Source: Globisporangium splendens (Eukaryota > Oomycota > Peronosporomycetes > Pythiales > Pythiaceae). From it: a stretch of 64,000 bases of DNA. Below are positions 20,679 to 31,049 of the stretch, piece after piece. Position 1 is the stretch's first letter. Each line of letters begins with the position of its first letter. The stretch spans positions 62,001-126,000 of the forward strand of contig VFIW01000096.1 in NCBI GenBank assembly GCA_006386115.1, read 5' to 3'. The notes beneath the pieces were generated by a model that was given only the letters and a program-made list of their open reading frames with translations, was not told the DNA's origin and ran no database searches. Both the position numbers and the translations under genes were made by a program.

Positions 20679-21734
20679 TTACAGATATTTGCTTCGAAGC
20701 GTGGTGAACGCGTCAGGTTCGGGGAGTTTCGGGACGAACTGCACAATGCCATCGATCTTGGCGCGGATCTCCGGCGAGAGTCTGCTCGCAACCTCGAGCG
20801 CTTTCACGTTCTCGTCCAACTGCGCTGGGCTGGACGCCCCCACAAGCACATTCGTCACGTTCGCATTACTGACCACCCACGCGAGCGCGAGCTGCGGAAG
20901 CGTGCAGCCTAGGTGCTCCTTCGCGAGCTCTCTGAGTTGTTCTGCCTTGGCGATACGTTCGTCCAAGTCCGGGTACCATAATCTGTACTGCGGGTGTGCG
21001 AGCCGCGAACCCTCAGCGATGCCGTTCGCGTATCGTCCTGTGAGCACGCTCGCGGCCATGGGCGAGTAGATCGTGAGCCCGAGTTTGTACTTGTGGTAGA
21101 GCGGCACGTAGTCGAACTCCACTTTGTACCGATCAAACACGTTGTACGCGGCTTGCTCGACGACGGGACGCATGAGCTTGAGGCGGTCGGCGATCTCGCA
21201 CGCCTTGATGATGTCATGGGAGCTCCAGTCGCTCGTGCCCCAGTACATGGCCCACCCCTTGTCGATCACAAAGTTCATGGCGCGCACGGTCTCCTCCAGC
21301 GGCGTGTACGGTTCGGGGCGATGGCAGTAGAGCACATCGACGTTCTCGACCTGTAGTCTCTTGAGCGACGCCCTAGTGCCTTCCACAATGTGCTTGCGAC
21401 TCAGCCCCTGGTTGTTCGGACCGCTCTTGGTGCCCAGAAAGATCTTGGTCACGAGCACGAGGTCCTCTCGTGCCCAAACGCGCTGCTGGATGCCTCGCTG
21501 CACCACTTCGCCAAGCACTTGCTCGGCCTGACCGGCGCCGTAGCCCTCGGCGTTGTCGAAGAAGTTGATGCCGTGCTGCGTGAATGCGTGGCGCGCGATC
21601 GCGAACACCTCGTCGACGCCGAAGGAGGCGCTGTAGTGCGCCCAGCTGCCGAGCGACAGCGTGGACACGAGCAGCCCCGTGTTGCCCAGGAACCGGTGTG
21701 GCATCTTGGTCTTAGGCGCGGCGCTGTTGTTCAT
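20679..21734 (-). CDS. Aldo-keto reductase, most divergent intact copy (array copy 5)
   Basis: 351 aa, intronless, ATG 21734, with clearly higher wobble GC than the other copies. Catalytic D60, Y65, K97 and H138. The N-terminus is MNNSAAPKTKMPHRFLG rather than MATPAPAKHDMKYRYLG. The cofactor loops diverge: WGTSD, TIYSPMAASVLTGRY and VGASS. Insertions appear near AKEHLGCTLPQL. It shows no recent exchange with its neighbours and could be nearest to the ancestral gene of the array. An initiator-like site (CTCTCATTCCGCCACTC, minus strand) lies at 21767-21783. Confidence 0.93.
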   Translation of the reverse strand: MNNSAAPKTKMPHRFLGNTGLLVSTLSLGSWAHYSASFGVDEVFAIARHAFTQHGINFFDNAEGYGAGQAEQVLGEVVQRGIQQRVWAREDLVLVTKIFLGTKSGPNNQGLSRKHIVEGTRASLKRLQVENVDVLYCHRPEPYTPLEETVRAMNFVIDKGWAMYWGTSDWSSHDIIKACEIADRLKLMRPVVEQAAYNVFDRYKVEFDYVPLYHKYKLGLTIYSPMAASVLTGRYANGIAEGSRLAHPQYRLWYPDLDERIAKAEQLRELAKEHLGCTLPQLALAWVVSNANVTNVLVGASSPAQLDENVKALEVASRLSPEIRAKIDGIVQFVPKLPEPDAFTTLRSKYL

Positions 21735-23191
21735 GCTGGTGCTGCAACGATGTGTCCTGTGCGGGGCGAGTGGCGGAATGAGAGGGAGCAGTGCGTGAGG
21801 CTTACGCCGCTGCCGCTATTCGCCTATAATGCGCACACATCCATGGAGCATGCGCTTGCTGTTGTTGCGTGGCGGCAGTGAAGCATCATCCACGTTTTTT
21901 GTGCGCGTCACCCAATCACCTGTCTATCGAAATATTGGGTGTGTACCGTATGAGGTATGTGATTTAATATAAGGTACATTTTGTGGTATTGAGAATAATG
22001 TGTAATTTTGTGAGATGTCGAATGTGATAATGCAAGCAGGATGGCTGTATGCAACGAATGAGTGCGAACGAATCTGGACCAGGTGGGAACAAGAGAAGGG
22101 GGCGAGGGAATCGGAGGAAAAATGGCGCACTCGTTCCACACAAAAAGCAAGTATGAGCCGAGAAATGGTGGACCGGGACTGCGCAACTGGAATCTCTCGA
22201 GCGTCGTCAAGGAGAAGCAGCGAAACACTATCGCGGAGCCACCACTCGAAGACCTGGTTCCCTCTGGTTAAGGACGCATGGTCGTGTATAAAATAGTATA
22301 CTTGAATAAAGCCGATGCTGTGCATTGATGTGCATGCAGTTGTCATTGATTGACACCGTTTTTGCACTTTATAAATGTCAGATGTGTGGAGTTGGGAAAC
22401 TCGGTGGAGAACTGGCACATCTGATGCACACTATTTACGTCAGCGCCTCCGAGAGTTCTCTGTCAATTAGAAAAATTGTGGTTGATGGATTTGCAAAAAT
22501 GCACAATATGGTAAATACGAGTTGATACCGTAAGGGACACATGCTCTGCACTCAAGAAGCGACACTCAGACGACAAGGGGCACACATTCCTGCTGAAGGA
22601 ATGTGTGTATTGCATATGGTCGCTCCATGCACTCGCTCTCTGCAGGCTGGGGATACCACAGTTCATGGTTCGCGGCGGAGGCATGAAGTTGTAGAGTGTG
22701 TCCTCGAGAACTCTGACGACGGTGATGAGTTGGCGCCGTGGTATGGTACGGACGTCATTGGAGCATGCGGTTCTACTTATGATAGAATGGCTTCGCTGTT
22801 CTGCATGCATCCTCACCGAAACTCTTCACGACTTGATGAGACTCCTGACAGTTGTGCTCATGTAGAGTGCAGAGTTTTCGATGGAGTTTAAACAGGAACG
22901 ACCATCCTTGGCATTCTACATTGGCCCTGAAGGCGAGGTTCAGCTGAGTGCTATATGCAAGCCATTTTATAGCTCACGTAGCCCACACGAAGTGTTGTGT
23001 ATTGTAAAGCACAGTGAAGTGACGAGGTACAAAGACACAAACATCCTTCACGTTGCACATTCCGTTCGTTTTTGCGATCACATACACAAAACACAATACA
23101 GAGAGCAGCACTATGCATGATAGCCACTGGCATGCACCCAGGCATTCGTGCTATGATATCGTTGGCGTTTACTCACCATCGACCCAAAATC
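21735..23191. other. Intergenic, no gene seen
   Basis: Only short open frames of poor coding character; no repeat or RNA gene recognised. Confidence 0.4.
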
Positions 23192-24253
23192 TTAGAGCTT
23201 CGCATCGTGCCACTTGGCACGCACTTTGGAGAACTGGTCGTTCTCCTTGATCGTTGGCACAAATTGCGCGATCTCATCGATGCGCGCTTTGATCTCCGGC
23301 GTGATCTTGTCGATCACATCGTTGGCCTTGAGATTCTCTTCCAACTGGTGGACGCTGGACGCACCGAGGATGACGGTTGAGACGTTTGGGTTCGATGCGC
23401 ACCAAGCGATCGCGAGTTGCGCAAGCGAGCAGCCGAGCTCGTCGGCGATGACCTTCAGCTTGTCCGCCTTGGCGATGCGGCCATCGAGGTCCGGCTGAAG
23501 CGACTTGATAAACGCATCTGCCAGACGAGTACCTTCTGGGATGCCGCTCGAGTACTTGCCCGTGAGGACACCAGATGCCAATGGAGACCACGTCGTGAGA
23601 CCAAGCTTGTACTTCTTGTACAGGTTGACGTAGTCGTAATCGACGCGCGAGCGTTCCAGGATATGGTACTGTGGCTGCTCCACAATCGGACGGATCAAGC
23701 CAAGACGGTCCGCGATCTCGCAAGCTTCGATGATGTCGGCGGACTTCCACTCGCTGGTTCCCCAGTAGAACGCCCAGCCTTTTTGGATGAGGTAATTCAT
23801 CGCACGAACGGTCTCTTCAATCGGAGTCGTAGCTTCCGGACGGTGGCAGAAGATCACGTCGACATAATCCATTTGCAAACGCTTGAGCGACGCCTCGGTC
23901 CCCTATACAATGTGCTTGCAGCTCAAGCCCTGGTCATTTGGACCCGAGTTGGCCTTCGCGCCAAAGAACATCTTGGTGCTGATCACGACATCTTCACGGG
24001 TCCACACACCGTTTTGGATGCCCTTTTGCACGACTTGACCCATAATTTCTTCGGATTTGCCTGCTGGGTAGCCTTCGGCGTTGTCGAAGAAGTTGACGCC
24101 GCCTTCGAAAGCCTTGACCATGATGTCGTACGCGACATCCGTGCCAAAGTCACCGTCGAACGTGACCCAGCTGCCGAAGGAGAGCGTGGACACGAGCAGA
24201 CCCGAGTTGCCGAGGTAGCGGTACTTCATGTTGTGTTTCGCAGGAGTGGCCAT
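23192..24253 (-). pseudogene. Aldo-keto reductase with one premature TAG
   Basis: ATG 24253. The frame is intact apart from a TAG near 23904 where relatives have Glu (HIVEGTKASLKR becomes HIV-stop-GTEASLKR). Without that stop it would be 352 codons with FDNAEGY, STKMF and CHRPE all present. The second half is nearly identical to array copy 3. Residues AMNYLIQKGWAFY follow the subgroup of array copy 2. The C-terminus reads WHDAKL instead of WL. The lesion is a single base, so loss looks recent, or it is a sequence error. Confidence 0.88.
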
Positions 24254-24807
24254 GATACTGAAAGTGCGAGGAGGAGAGTGTCGATATGTGTGGCTGCTGG
24301 GAAATTCGCGAATGAAGGGCCAAAAAGAGACTCTTCGGATCATCAATTGCTCACTCAAGAGTCTGTTCTAACGTCAGCATTGTTGACGCTTGGCCAACTG
24401 TCAAATGTTCTGTGGTTGGAAGCCCTTGGTTGGATAAAATTCGGCTTTAAATATCTGAGTTAGGGGACACTGTTCTTTTTCTGATTCCATGGCTTCAACC
24501 TGAGTCCAGGTGCAGTACTTTTCTGATTCCATTTGAGCTTCTGGAAAAATGATACACTCAATGAAATTGTCCAGAGGATCCTTTCTAGCTCTGTGCTGTT
24601 GACGAATAAACCAAATTTGGTTTGCTTATGACTGGTTACTCGTCGTGGAGAGTCCTGTCAAATGTGTTTCAACTGATCGGCCAAGGCGCTGGAACGAAGA
24701 CTTTTCTTTGGCCGAGATAAATGCATTGGCTCGAGCTGAAGGCAAAAGAAAAAAACAGACCGCATGGACGCGCAGCACCTCGCACAAGCCATATCTATCA
24801 GGTATCT
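24254..24807. other. Intergenic, no gene seen
   Basis: Contains the leader of the pseudogene at 23192-24253, including a TTGACGCT stretch near 24383, and nothing else recognised. Confidence 0.35.
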
Positions 24808-26643
24808 TTAGTCGACGCCACCACGACGACCCTTGAGCCACTCGAAACGAAATGTGAAATCATTCCCGGTTTGCTCAATAGGGAATGCAAACGCAATGGC
24901 AGCAGCCAGAGCGAGCGCTGGCTGGAATAACCAGCGTTGGGTCGACATAATGAACGCCAGTTGGTGGATCCCGGATATGGAAAGCGTCACCTTGGTCGTG
25001 ATCAGCGATACGCTCAGAATCAGGCTCTCAACTGCCCACAGGATCCCAGTGATGTGTAGGACGGTGTGAAATTGCAACAAGGACGCCACGCGTATCATCG
25101 CCATGATGTAATGGCGATTTGAAAGAGAGTACACCGCCGTAACATACGTTCCTAGTAGCAGCAACGACGACAATAATTAGTACACACGGCAAACACCATT
25201 TGTGCGCCTGCTTCCACATCAACCTCACAACTCATCGTGAAGCAAGTAAGCGAAGCTGGAGATATACGAACGTAGCAACGACATCTCGACTGTACAAAGC
25301 GTCGCTAGGATTTCTTGGATTTCGTTCACGCAAGCTCTGTCTTCAGATATTTCGGCAAGTGCTAAGTTATCAGAACTTACGTGGAACCAGCGGGTGATTA
25401 CACGAGAGCTGGCAGGAGAAAGGATGTGGAGTAAAGAGCCGAGTGGCTGCTGTTTTCTCGGAGAGTTGTTGAGCTGTCGGCGTGTACTCGCGCATTGTTG
25501 AAGGCTGCGTTAATGAAGCAGCTCCTGGTGCTTCGCCATCCACTTTGGACTGGTGTATCGGTGATAAGAGGACAGCAACACGCTTCGATCCCGAGAAACA
25601 ACCATCGAGAGAGTCTTTTTCTGTGCCAAGGAATCTCAGCATCCTCTGCGTCACAGTGTCGGAATGCATGGTGTCAAATGGCGCTTGAGTATGGCCACTG
25701 ACTTGTGCCGATCGCTGCCATCTAGTGATCTTCGAGCTTCGTATCATCCACGCAGCGCCAGCAGAATATTCTACGTCAATACTGTCCAAAAGGTCGCTGT
25801 TGTTTTCGAGTGCTGAATGCAAGTGGCCGTGAACAGCGTGTGGAACATATGGCTGAACACTGCGATCGGCCCGAAGGCGTCGGCTTTGTGCTGAGTTTTC
25901 CACCACAGTGCCACCCGGAACGAGTATTTCATGACCAGTAACAAAAGCGAAAACATAAACTGACCGCTCCATGAATATAGTCGCGGGCGTCGGATACACC
26001 ATGAGGTGTCCACAAGAGTGACTTGGTGTACGTGATGGTAGCGCTCGGCGAAGTCAGCGATGAGCGGGATGCGACGACGGTTTATCACGTACGCTAGATA
26101 CGCGCCGACACCCACCATCCGACTAGCACAAAACGTCATCGCAAACGGGAATGGGAACATACTGGCTGCCACAACGAGCGTGATAGTCGTTACCACGTAG
26201 ATACTCGATTGTGCAGCCCCAACGATCAGAATCTGCTTCTAGGACAACTTCGACTCAGGAACGTTCTCGTGCAGGATACAAGTTAACGCCACTGCAGTAA
26301 AAAAGGTCCCACCGAGCGTTCGAAGAAACTTTGTGTAGTTCGCTTGCCAATTGCGCGATGGATCGGCTAATGATATGCATTCCAGGAGCACAGCAAGCGT
26401 GAGGATCGGTACAGGAGTTGTAAAAAGCACCACTAGCGCCTGAATCGATGACGTCGTGCTCTGAAAAGCGTCGAACGCATCGAGGTTGAGAATGCTGTAG
26501 CTTCCAGAGAGCGAATCTGCGACTCGTGTCGTCCGTTCTGTCGCTGCTCGGTGCAGTCGACACTGAAGCTGGGAGTCCGCTAATGTGGTCGTATTTCCAA
26601 TCTTGATTGACTGACCCAGTAGAGCGCGAACATTGTGATTCAT
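24808..26643 (-). pseudogene. Third copy of the multispanning membrane family, several lesions
   Basis: Starts at ATG 26643 and reads through SIQALVVLFTTPVPILTLAV and LADPSRNWQANY. A TAG near 26239 replaces Trp of KLSWKQ, and a second TAG near 25770 replaces Trp of LTWN. Two frame changes lie around 25960-26010 (VYPTPATIF is out of frame with its surroundings). The C-terminal exon (24808-25173) is complete and carries LHITGILWAVESLI to FPIEQTGNDFTFRFEWLK, the segment deleted in the copy at 8.2-9.7 kb. Frame-by-frame comparison with the gene at 1207-3174 supports all calls. Confidence 0.75.
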
Positions 26644-27070
26644 ACGCGCAGCGCCTCACCCCACCATAGACAGCGGGATCACTGCCGTCGATGCTGCAGG
26701 GTCAAAGACCATGCTCTGCGGTCCGCGAGACGGAAGAAGAATCGAGTGGTGGGTCTTTCTATTACCATTGCAATAAGGTATTTTGCATGACTGTGTCGCG
26801 CAGCTAGAAATGTTTATCTATGTCAAGCAACACTAAATCGGGATCAGATCTAGTAGTTAGTGCATCGAAGTGTGGCGCCAACAACAAATCTGTAAGCGAA
26901 TATCTTCTCGGGCGATTGTTCATTTTGCCAAAGTCTGGCTTCCGGTTGGTTTTATATCCCCCAGTCGGCGTTTCTCTTCCCCTTCTAGAGACCAGCAACG
27001 GATTTCACACAAAGGAGCGCAGTCTCAACAAACAAGTTCGGACTCCCTTTTCGAGAGCCTTGGTTCATTA

Positions 27071-27138
27071 GCCTAGAGTAATCGACGCATGAAACTTTTG
27101 CGGTTGCTTGGGTAAAGTCATCGTGGATTACTCTAGGC
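27071..27138. repeat. Short inverted repeat, GCCTAGAGTAATC arms
   Basis: 13-bp perfect arms (27071-27083 and 27126-27138) with a 42-bp loop, 270 bp upstream of the ATG at 27408. The same arm sequence, with one mismatch, forms another inverted repeat at 53924-53969 upstream of the reductase at 52733-53785. Confidence 0.7.
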
Positions 27139-27310
27139 AGCAACATGGACCAATGGCAACGTGACAGAGTGCAGGTTTCTGAGACAACAACGCACCCGAG
27201 GGTGATGGTCGCATCTCAATGATTGCTTTCTGGTCACAGCAACTGTTCGATGCGCCATCTATGCACTCAAAGATCACACGCTGAGACCAAAATCGAAAAG
27301 CTCTTCTCAA

Positions 27311-27326
27311 GCTCACTTTTCGCTTG
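27311..27326 (+). promoter_or_regulatory. Initiator-like element of array copy 6
   Basis: GCTCACTTTTCGCTTG resembles the oomycete core promoter and lies about 80 bp before ATG 27408. Confidence 0.4.
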
Positions 27327-27407
27327 ACAACTCCCACACAAAGCTCCGTGAGTTGTACCGCAACACACCAGGTGACTGTCGTCTCGATTCTCTCCTCTCT
27401 CTCCACC

Positions 27408-28457
27408 ATGGCCACTCCAGCTCCTGCAAAACACGACATGAAGTACCGCTACCTAGGCAACTCGGGTCTGCTCGTCTCCACGCTCTCCTTCGGCTGCATG
27501 ACGTTCACCGACAAGACAAGCGTCGACGAAGCCTACAACATCCTGGTGAAAGCCTATGAAGGAGGTGTGAACTACTTTGACAATGCGGAAGGGTATACTG
27601 CGGGTGTTGCCGAAACACTCATGGGACAGGCGTTCAAGCGCGGGATCGAGAACGGAATCTGGTCACGCGAAGACCTCGTAGTGAGCACCAAGATCTTTTT
27701 GGGAACGAAAACTGGTCCCAATGATCAGGGTCTGGGACGCAAGCATATCATCGAAGGCACGAAGGCGTCGCTCAAACGCGCTCAGCTCGACTACTTTGAC
27801 GTGGTCTTCTGCCACCGTCCAGAGGAAGCGACTCCGATCGAAGAAACCGTTCGTGCGATGAATTACCTCATCCAGAAAGGCTGGGCGTTCTACTGGGGAA
27901 CCAGCGAGTGGAGCTCCCATGACATCATCGAAGCTTGCGAGATCGCGGACCGTCTTAGCTTGATCCGTCCGATTGTGGAGCAGCCTCAGTACCACATCTT
28001 CGAGCGCTCGCGCGTCGAGTTCGAATATGCGAATCTGTACCAGAAGTACAAGCTTGGACTCACGACGTGGTCGCCGCTCGCGTTTGGACTCCTTACCGGT
28101 AAATACAGCAATGGAATCCTGGAAGGATCGCGCTTTGCAGTTGAGCCTTGGGCATCTGCGATGATGCCAGATGTTGATGCTCGAGTGGCCAAGTCGGATA
28201 AGCTGAAGGTCATCGCTGACGAGCTCGGCTGCTCGCTCGCGCAGCTTGCGATTGCTTGGTGTGCAACCAACCAAGACGTGTCGACTGTCATCCTCGGTGC
28301 GTCCAGTATCCACCAACTGGAGGAGAACCTGAAAGCCAATGCACTTATTGACAAGATCACGCCGGAGATCAAGACGCGCATCGATGCGATCGCGCAACAT
28401 GTGCCACAACTGAAGGAACTTAGTGGGTATTACAGCATTCGTGATAAGCATTTGTAG
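27408..28457 (+). CDS. Aldo-keto reductase (array copy 6)
   Basis: 349 aa, intronless, stop TAG. Catalytic D58, Y63, K95 and H136. The N-terminal 170 residues equal those of array copy 2. The middle carries the subgroup marks FEYANLYQKYK and ILEGSRFAVEPWASAMMPDVD shared with array copy 7. Cofactor loops are WGTSE, TWSPLAFGLLTGKY and ILGASS. The C-terminus (QHVPQLKELSGYYSIRDKHL) is its own. Confidence 0.94.
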   Translation: MATPAPAKHDMKYRYLGNSGLLVSTLSFGCMTFTDKTSVDEAYNILVKAYEGGVNYFDNAEGYTAGVAETLMGQAFKRGIENGIWSREDLVVSTKIFLGTKTGPNDQGLGRKHIIEGTKASLKRAQLDYFDVVFCHRPEEATPIEETVRAMNYLIQKGWAFYWGTSEWSSHDIIEACEIADRLSLIRPIVEQPQYHIFERSRVEFEYANLYQKYKLGLTTWSPLAFGLLTGKYSNGILEGSRFAVEPWASAMMPDVDARVAKSDKLKVIADELGCSLAQLAIAWCATNQDVSTVILGASSIHQLEENLKANALIDKITPEIKTRIDAIAQHVPQLKELSGYYSIRDKHL

Positions 28458-28972
28458 GCTAGCAAGGGTCTGTGTGTTTGACTGCATCTGTTACCCGGCA
28501 GGCAATAGCAATATACGAATGCCAGGGAGCAATAACACTGAGATGATGAAGCAGCATTTTTTTACTGCCCGTCTCCAACAACACGAAGGTAGCACATCTA
28601 CAATATACACTGCAAAACTTATAGTCTCTTTTAGTAGTTTGATGGCCAATACTGCACAAATGCGCCAAAGTGATGGCATATTGCCACTATAACTACCATA
28701 TTCACTACTATGGTAATGCACGCCTGCATCCCCATGGCAATAGATGCATGCCGTATTGCTCACATTCATCAGGTGGATGTGATTTTACTAGGACATCATG
28801 TTGCATGAGAAAGGTCGTGCCTGAAAACCGCTGTTCATACTTCGAAAACTCAAAATCTAGATGCAACTTTCGCTCCTAACTTGCCCTATGGCGACATTCG
28901 CGAGACCAGGCAAGTATCAGAGCTGAAATTCAAGCATTACATTAGTGCGCCACTGAACTCTTTCCTCAAAGC
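28458..28972. other. Spacer between array copies 6 and 7
   Basis: Sits inside the large inverted repeat. I see no gene, repeat or RNA in it. Confidence 0.4.
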
Positions 28973-30022
28973 CTACAAGAATCTGTCGCGGCTGACATTA
29001 AACGGGTCGTTACTGGGAAGCGCAGGTACGAACTGCGCGATCGCATTGATGCGCGCCTTGATCTCCGGCGTGATCTTGTCAATGAACGCATTCGCCTTGA
29101 GATTCTCATCCGACTGGTGGATGCTCGCGGCGCCGAGCATCACAGTCGACACGTCTTGGTTGGTTGCACACCAAGCAATCGCAAGCTGCGCGAGCGAGCA
29201 GCCGAGCTCGTCAGCGATGACCTTCAGCTTATCCGACTTGGCCACTCGAGCATCAACATCTGGCATCATCGCAGATGCCCAAGGCTCAACTGCAAAGCGC
29301 GATCCTTCCAGGATTCCATTGCTGTATTTACCGGTAAGGAGTCCAAACGCGAGCGGCGACCACGTCGTGAGTCCAAGCTTGTACTTCTTGTACAGATTCG
29401 CATATTCGAACTCGACACGCGAGCGCTCGAAGATGTGGTACTGAGGCTGCTCCACAATCGGACGGGTCAAGCCAAGACGGTCCGCGATCTCGCAAGCTTC
29501 GATGATGTCATGGGAGCTCCACTCGCTGGTTCCCCAGTAGAACGCCCAGCCTTTCTGGATGAGGTAATTCATCGCACGAACGGTTTCTTCGATCGGAGTC
29601 GCTTCCTCTGGACGGTGGCAGAAGACCACGTCAAAGTAGTCGAGCTGAGCGCGTTTGAGCGACGCCTTCGTGCCTTCGACGATATGCTTGCGTCCCATAC
29701 CCTGATCATTGGGACCAGTTTTCGTTCCCAAAAAGATCTTGGTGCTCACTACGAGGTCTTCACGTGACCAGATTCCGTTCTCGATCCCGCGCTTGAACGC
29801 CTGTCCCATGAGTGTTTCGGCAACACCCGCAGTATACCCTTCCGCATTGTCAAAGTAGTTCACACCTCCTTCATAGGCTTTCACCAGGATGTTGTAGGCT
29901 TCGTCGACGCTTGTCTTGTCGGTGAACGTCATGCAGCCGAAGGAGAGCGTGGAGACGAGCAGACCCGAGTTGCCTAGGTAGCGGTACTTCATGTCGTGTT
30001 TTGCAGGAGCTGGAGCGGTCAT
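28973..30022 (-). CDS. Aldo-keto reductase (array copy 7)
   Basis: 349 aa from ATG 30022; the frame is open upstream to 30181 but relatives start here (MTAPAPAKHDMKYRYLG). Catalytic D58, Y63, K95 and H136. Nearly the same protein as array copy 6 up to ATNQDVSTV. It then differs: LGAASIHQSDENL replaces the usual LGASxxxQLEENL, changing a glutamine-leucine pair in the cofactor-binding helix, and the C-terminus is FVPALPSNDPFNVSRDRFL. Otherwise intact. Confidence 0.93.
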   Translation of the reverse strand: MTAPAPAKHDMKYRYLGNSGLLVSTLSFGCMTFTDKTSVDEAYNILVKAYEGGVNYFDNAEGYTAGVAETLMGQAFKRGIENGIWSREDLVVSTKIFLGTKTGPNDQGMGRKHIVEGTKASLKRAQLDYFDVVFCHRPEEATPIEETVRAMNYLIQKGWAFYWGTSEWSSHDIIEACEIADRLGLTRPIVEQPQYHIFERSRVEFEYANLYKKYKLGLTTWSPLAFGLLTGKYSNGILEGSRFAVEPWASAMMPDVDARVAKSDKLKVIADELGCSLAQLAIAWCATNQDVSTVMLGAASIHQSDENLKANAFIDKITPEIKARINAIAQFVPALPSNDPFNVSRDRFL

Positions 30023-30098
30023 GGTGGAGAGAGAGGAGAGAATCGAGACGGCGAATGCTGCTTTGATGCCGGGGAAGAGAGGCGTTTGCGTAGGGCTG

Positions 30099-30115
30099 GA
30101 AATTTGAGAGTGAGC
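30099..30115 (-). promoter_or_regulatory. Oomycete-type initiator of array copy 7
   Basis: Minus strand GCTCACTCTCAAATTTC, 14 of 16 bases to GCTCATTYYNCAWTTT, 77 bp before ATG 30022. Confidence 0.55.
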
Positions 30116-30230
30116 TTGACAACAGGTCTTTCGTTTTACTGCAATGAACGCTGTTGGACCGTCATTGTTGGGTATGCACACGTGAGCTGCTTTGTGCTTT
30201 CGTAGGGCAAGTATAGTCTTCTCAAGGCAG

Positions 30231-30301
30231 TCGAAGGTTTCAAATCAAATACCACGTATACAGGTAAAGGCAATCGGCCACCTTTAATTTGAAACCTTCG
30301 A
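30231..30301. repeat. Hairpin-forming inverted repeat
   Basis: Arms TCGAAGGTTTCAAAT (30231-30245) and ATTTGAAACCTTCGA (30287-30301) are perfect complements over 15 bp with a 41-nt loop. No terminator or small-RNA role can be shown from sequence alone. Confidence 0.7.
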
Positions 30302-30347
30302 TTACCGGCACCTTTAGATGCGGTCACATCTCGGAAGGCAACAGCAT

Positions 30348-30359
30348 GACCATCACTCC
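30348..30359 (+). promoter_or_regulatory. GACCATCACTCC motif, 326 bp upstream of array copy 7
   Basis: Same 12-mer and nearly the same distance as upstream of array copy 1 (325 bp). It is followed by CCAGAGTAATCG and then TGTTGACGATGTCAGAG. Confidence 0.4.
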
Positions 30360-30600
30360 AGAGACCAGAGTAATCGAAATGTTGACGATGTCAGAGTGCA
30401 TGTCTTTCACACTCATTCGAACCCAGGAGTGATGGTCAAAATGTTGCCTTGAGCAATGCAACGACGACAGACTTCAAGCATACAGCTTACTGCCTTACGA
30501 TCGACTTGAGAAGAGTATGCTTGCCATGCGAAAGCACGAAAAACAGCTCATGTGTACAAACACAAGAATGGCGGTCCAAGAGAGTTCACTATAACGAAGG

Positions 30601-31049
30601 AGCTGTTTTCGTGACGAGAGAGACTCTGGACTGCCGCGGCGGGTGTGGATGAAAATCTTAAGTCTCGTGGGCTCACCCACAAGATTGCGCCAGATACTAA
30701 GATGTACGTCGATGAGGTCGCCCAGTTAGTGTCAGTGCTTCACGGTAATGGCCCGTTTTATGCCAGCTGCGACAGATTCTTGTAGGCTTTGATAAAGGTT
30801 GAGCGCCGCACCACTGCGGTGTCGAGGTCGCTGAAATGCAGCTAGCTGCCATAATCCAGCAAGCGCAACTGTAAAATGTTTACTGAGAAGAGAGGAAAAA
30901 AGGTACTGACTGATAGTCAAAAAGACAATTGGTTGTTGGATAAAAGCATGATAGAACGTGGTCGCATAGCGTAGATTGCTTACAAAAGATGCTGATTATC
31001 TCAACCAATCAATCCCAGACAAACAAAAGAAAATTGCACTTGCGCACAC
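30601..31049. other. Intergenic, no gene seen
   Basis: No coding signal or repeat recognised between the inverted duplication and the 3' end of array copy 8. Confidence 0.35.

Larger units (their letters stand above)
26644..27407. other. Intergenic, upstream region of array copy 6
   Basis: No gene supported. Contains the inverted repeat at 27071-27138 and a GACAGAGTGCAGGT box at 27163-27176. Confidence 0.4.
27380..30050. repeat. Large inverted repeat, about 1-kb arms
   Basis: Positions 27380-28396 and 29034-30050 are highly similar reverse complements covering the leader (CGATTCTCTCCTCTCTCT) and nearly all of two tail-to-tail reductase genes, around a spacer of about 640 bp. Similarity falls off at the extreme C-terminal codons of both genes. 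Confidence 0.88.
30130..30600. repeat. Diverged inverted duplication upstream of array copy 7
   Basis: The reverse complement of about 30130-30227 aligns with about 30498-30600: TTGAGAAGACTATACTTGCC against TTGAGAAGAGTATGCTTGCC, then GAAAGCAC, CAGCTCA and CGGTCCAA in the same order. Between them lie GACCATCACTCC (30348-30359) and its exact reverse complement GGAGTGATGGTC (30426-30437). Confidence 0.65.
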
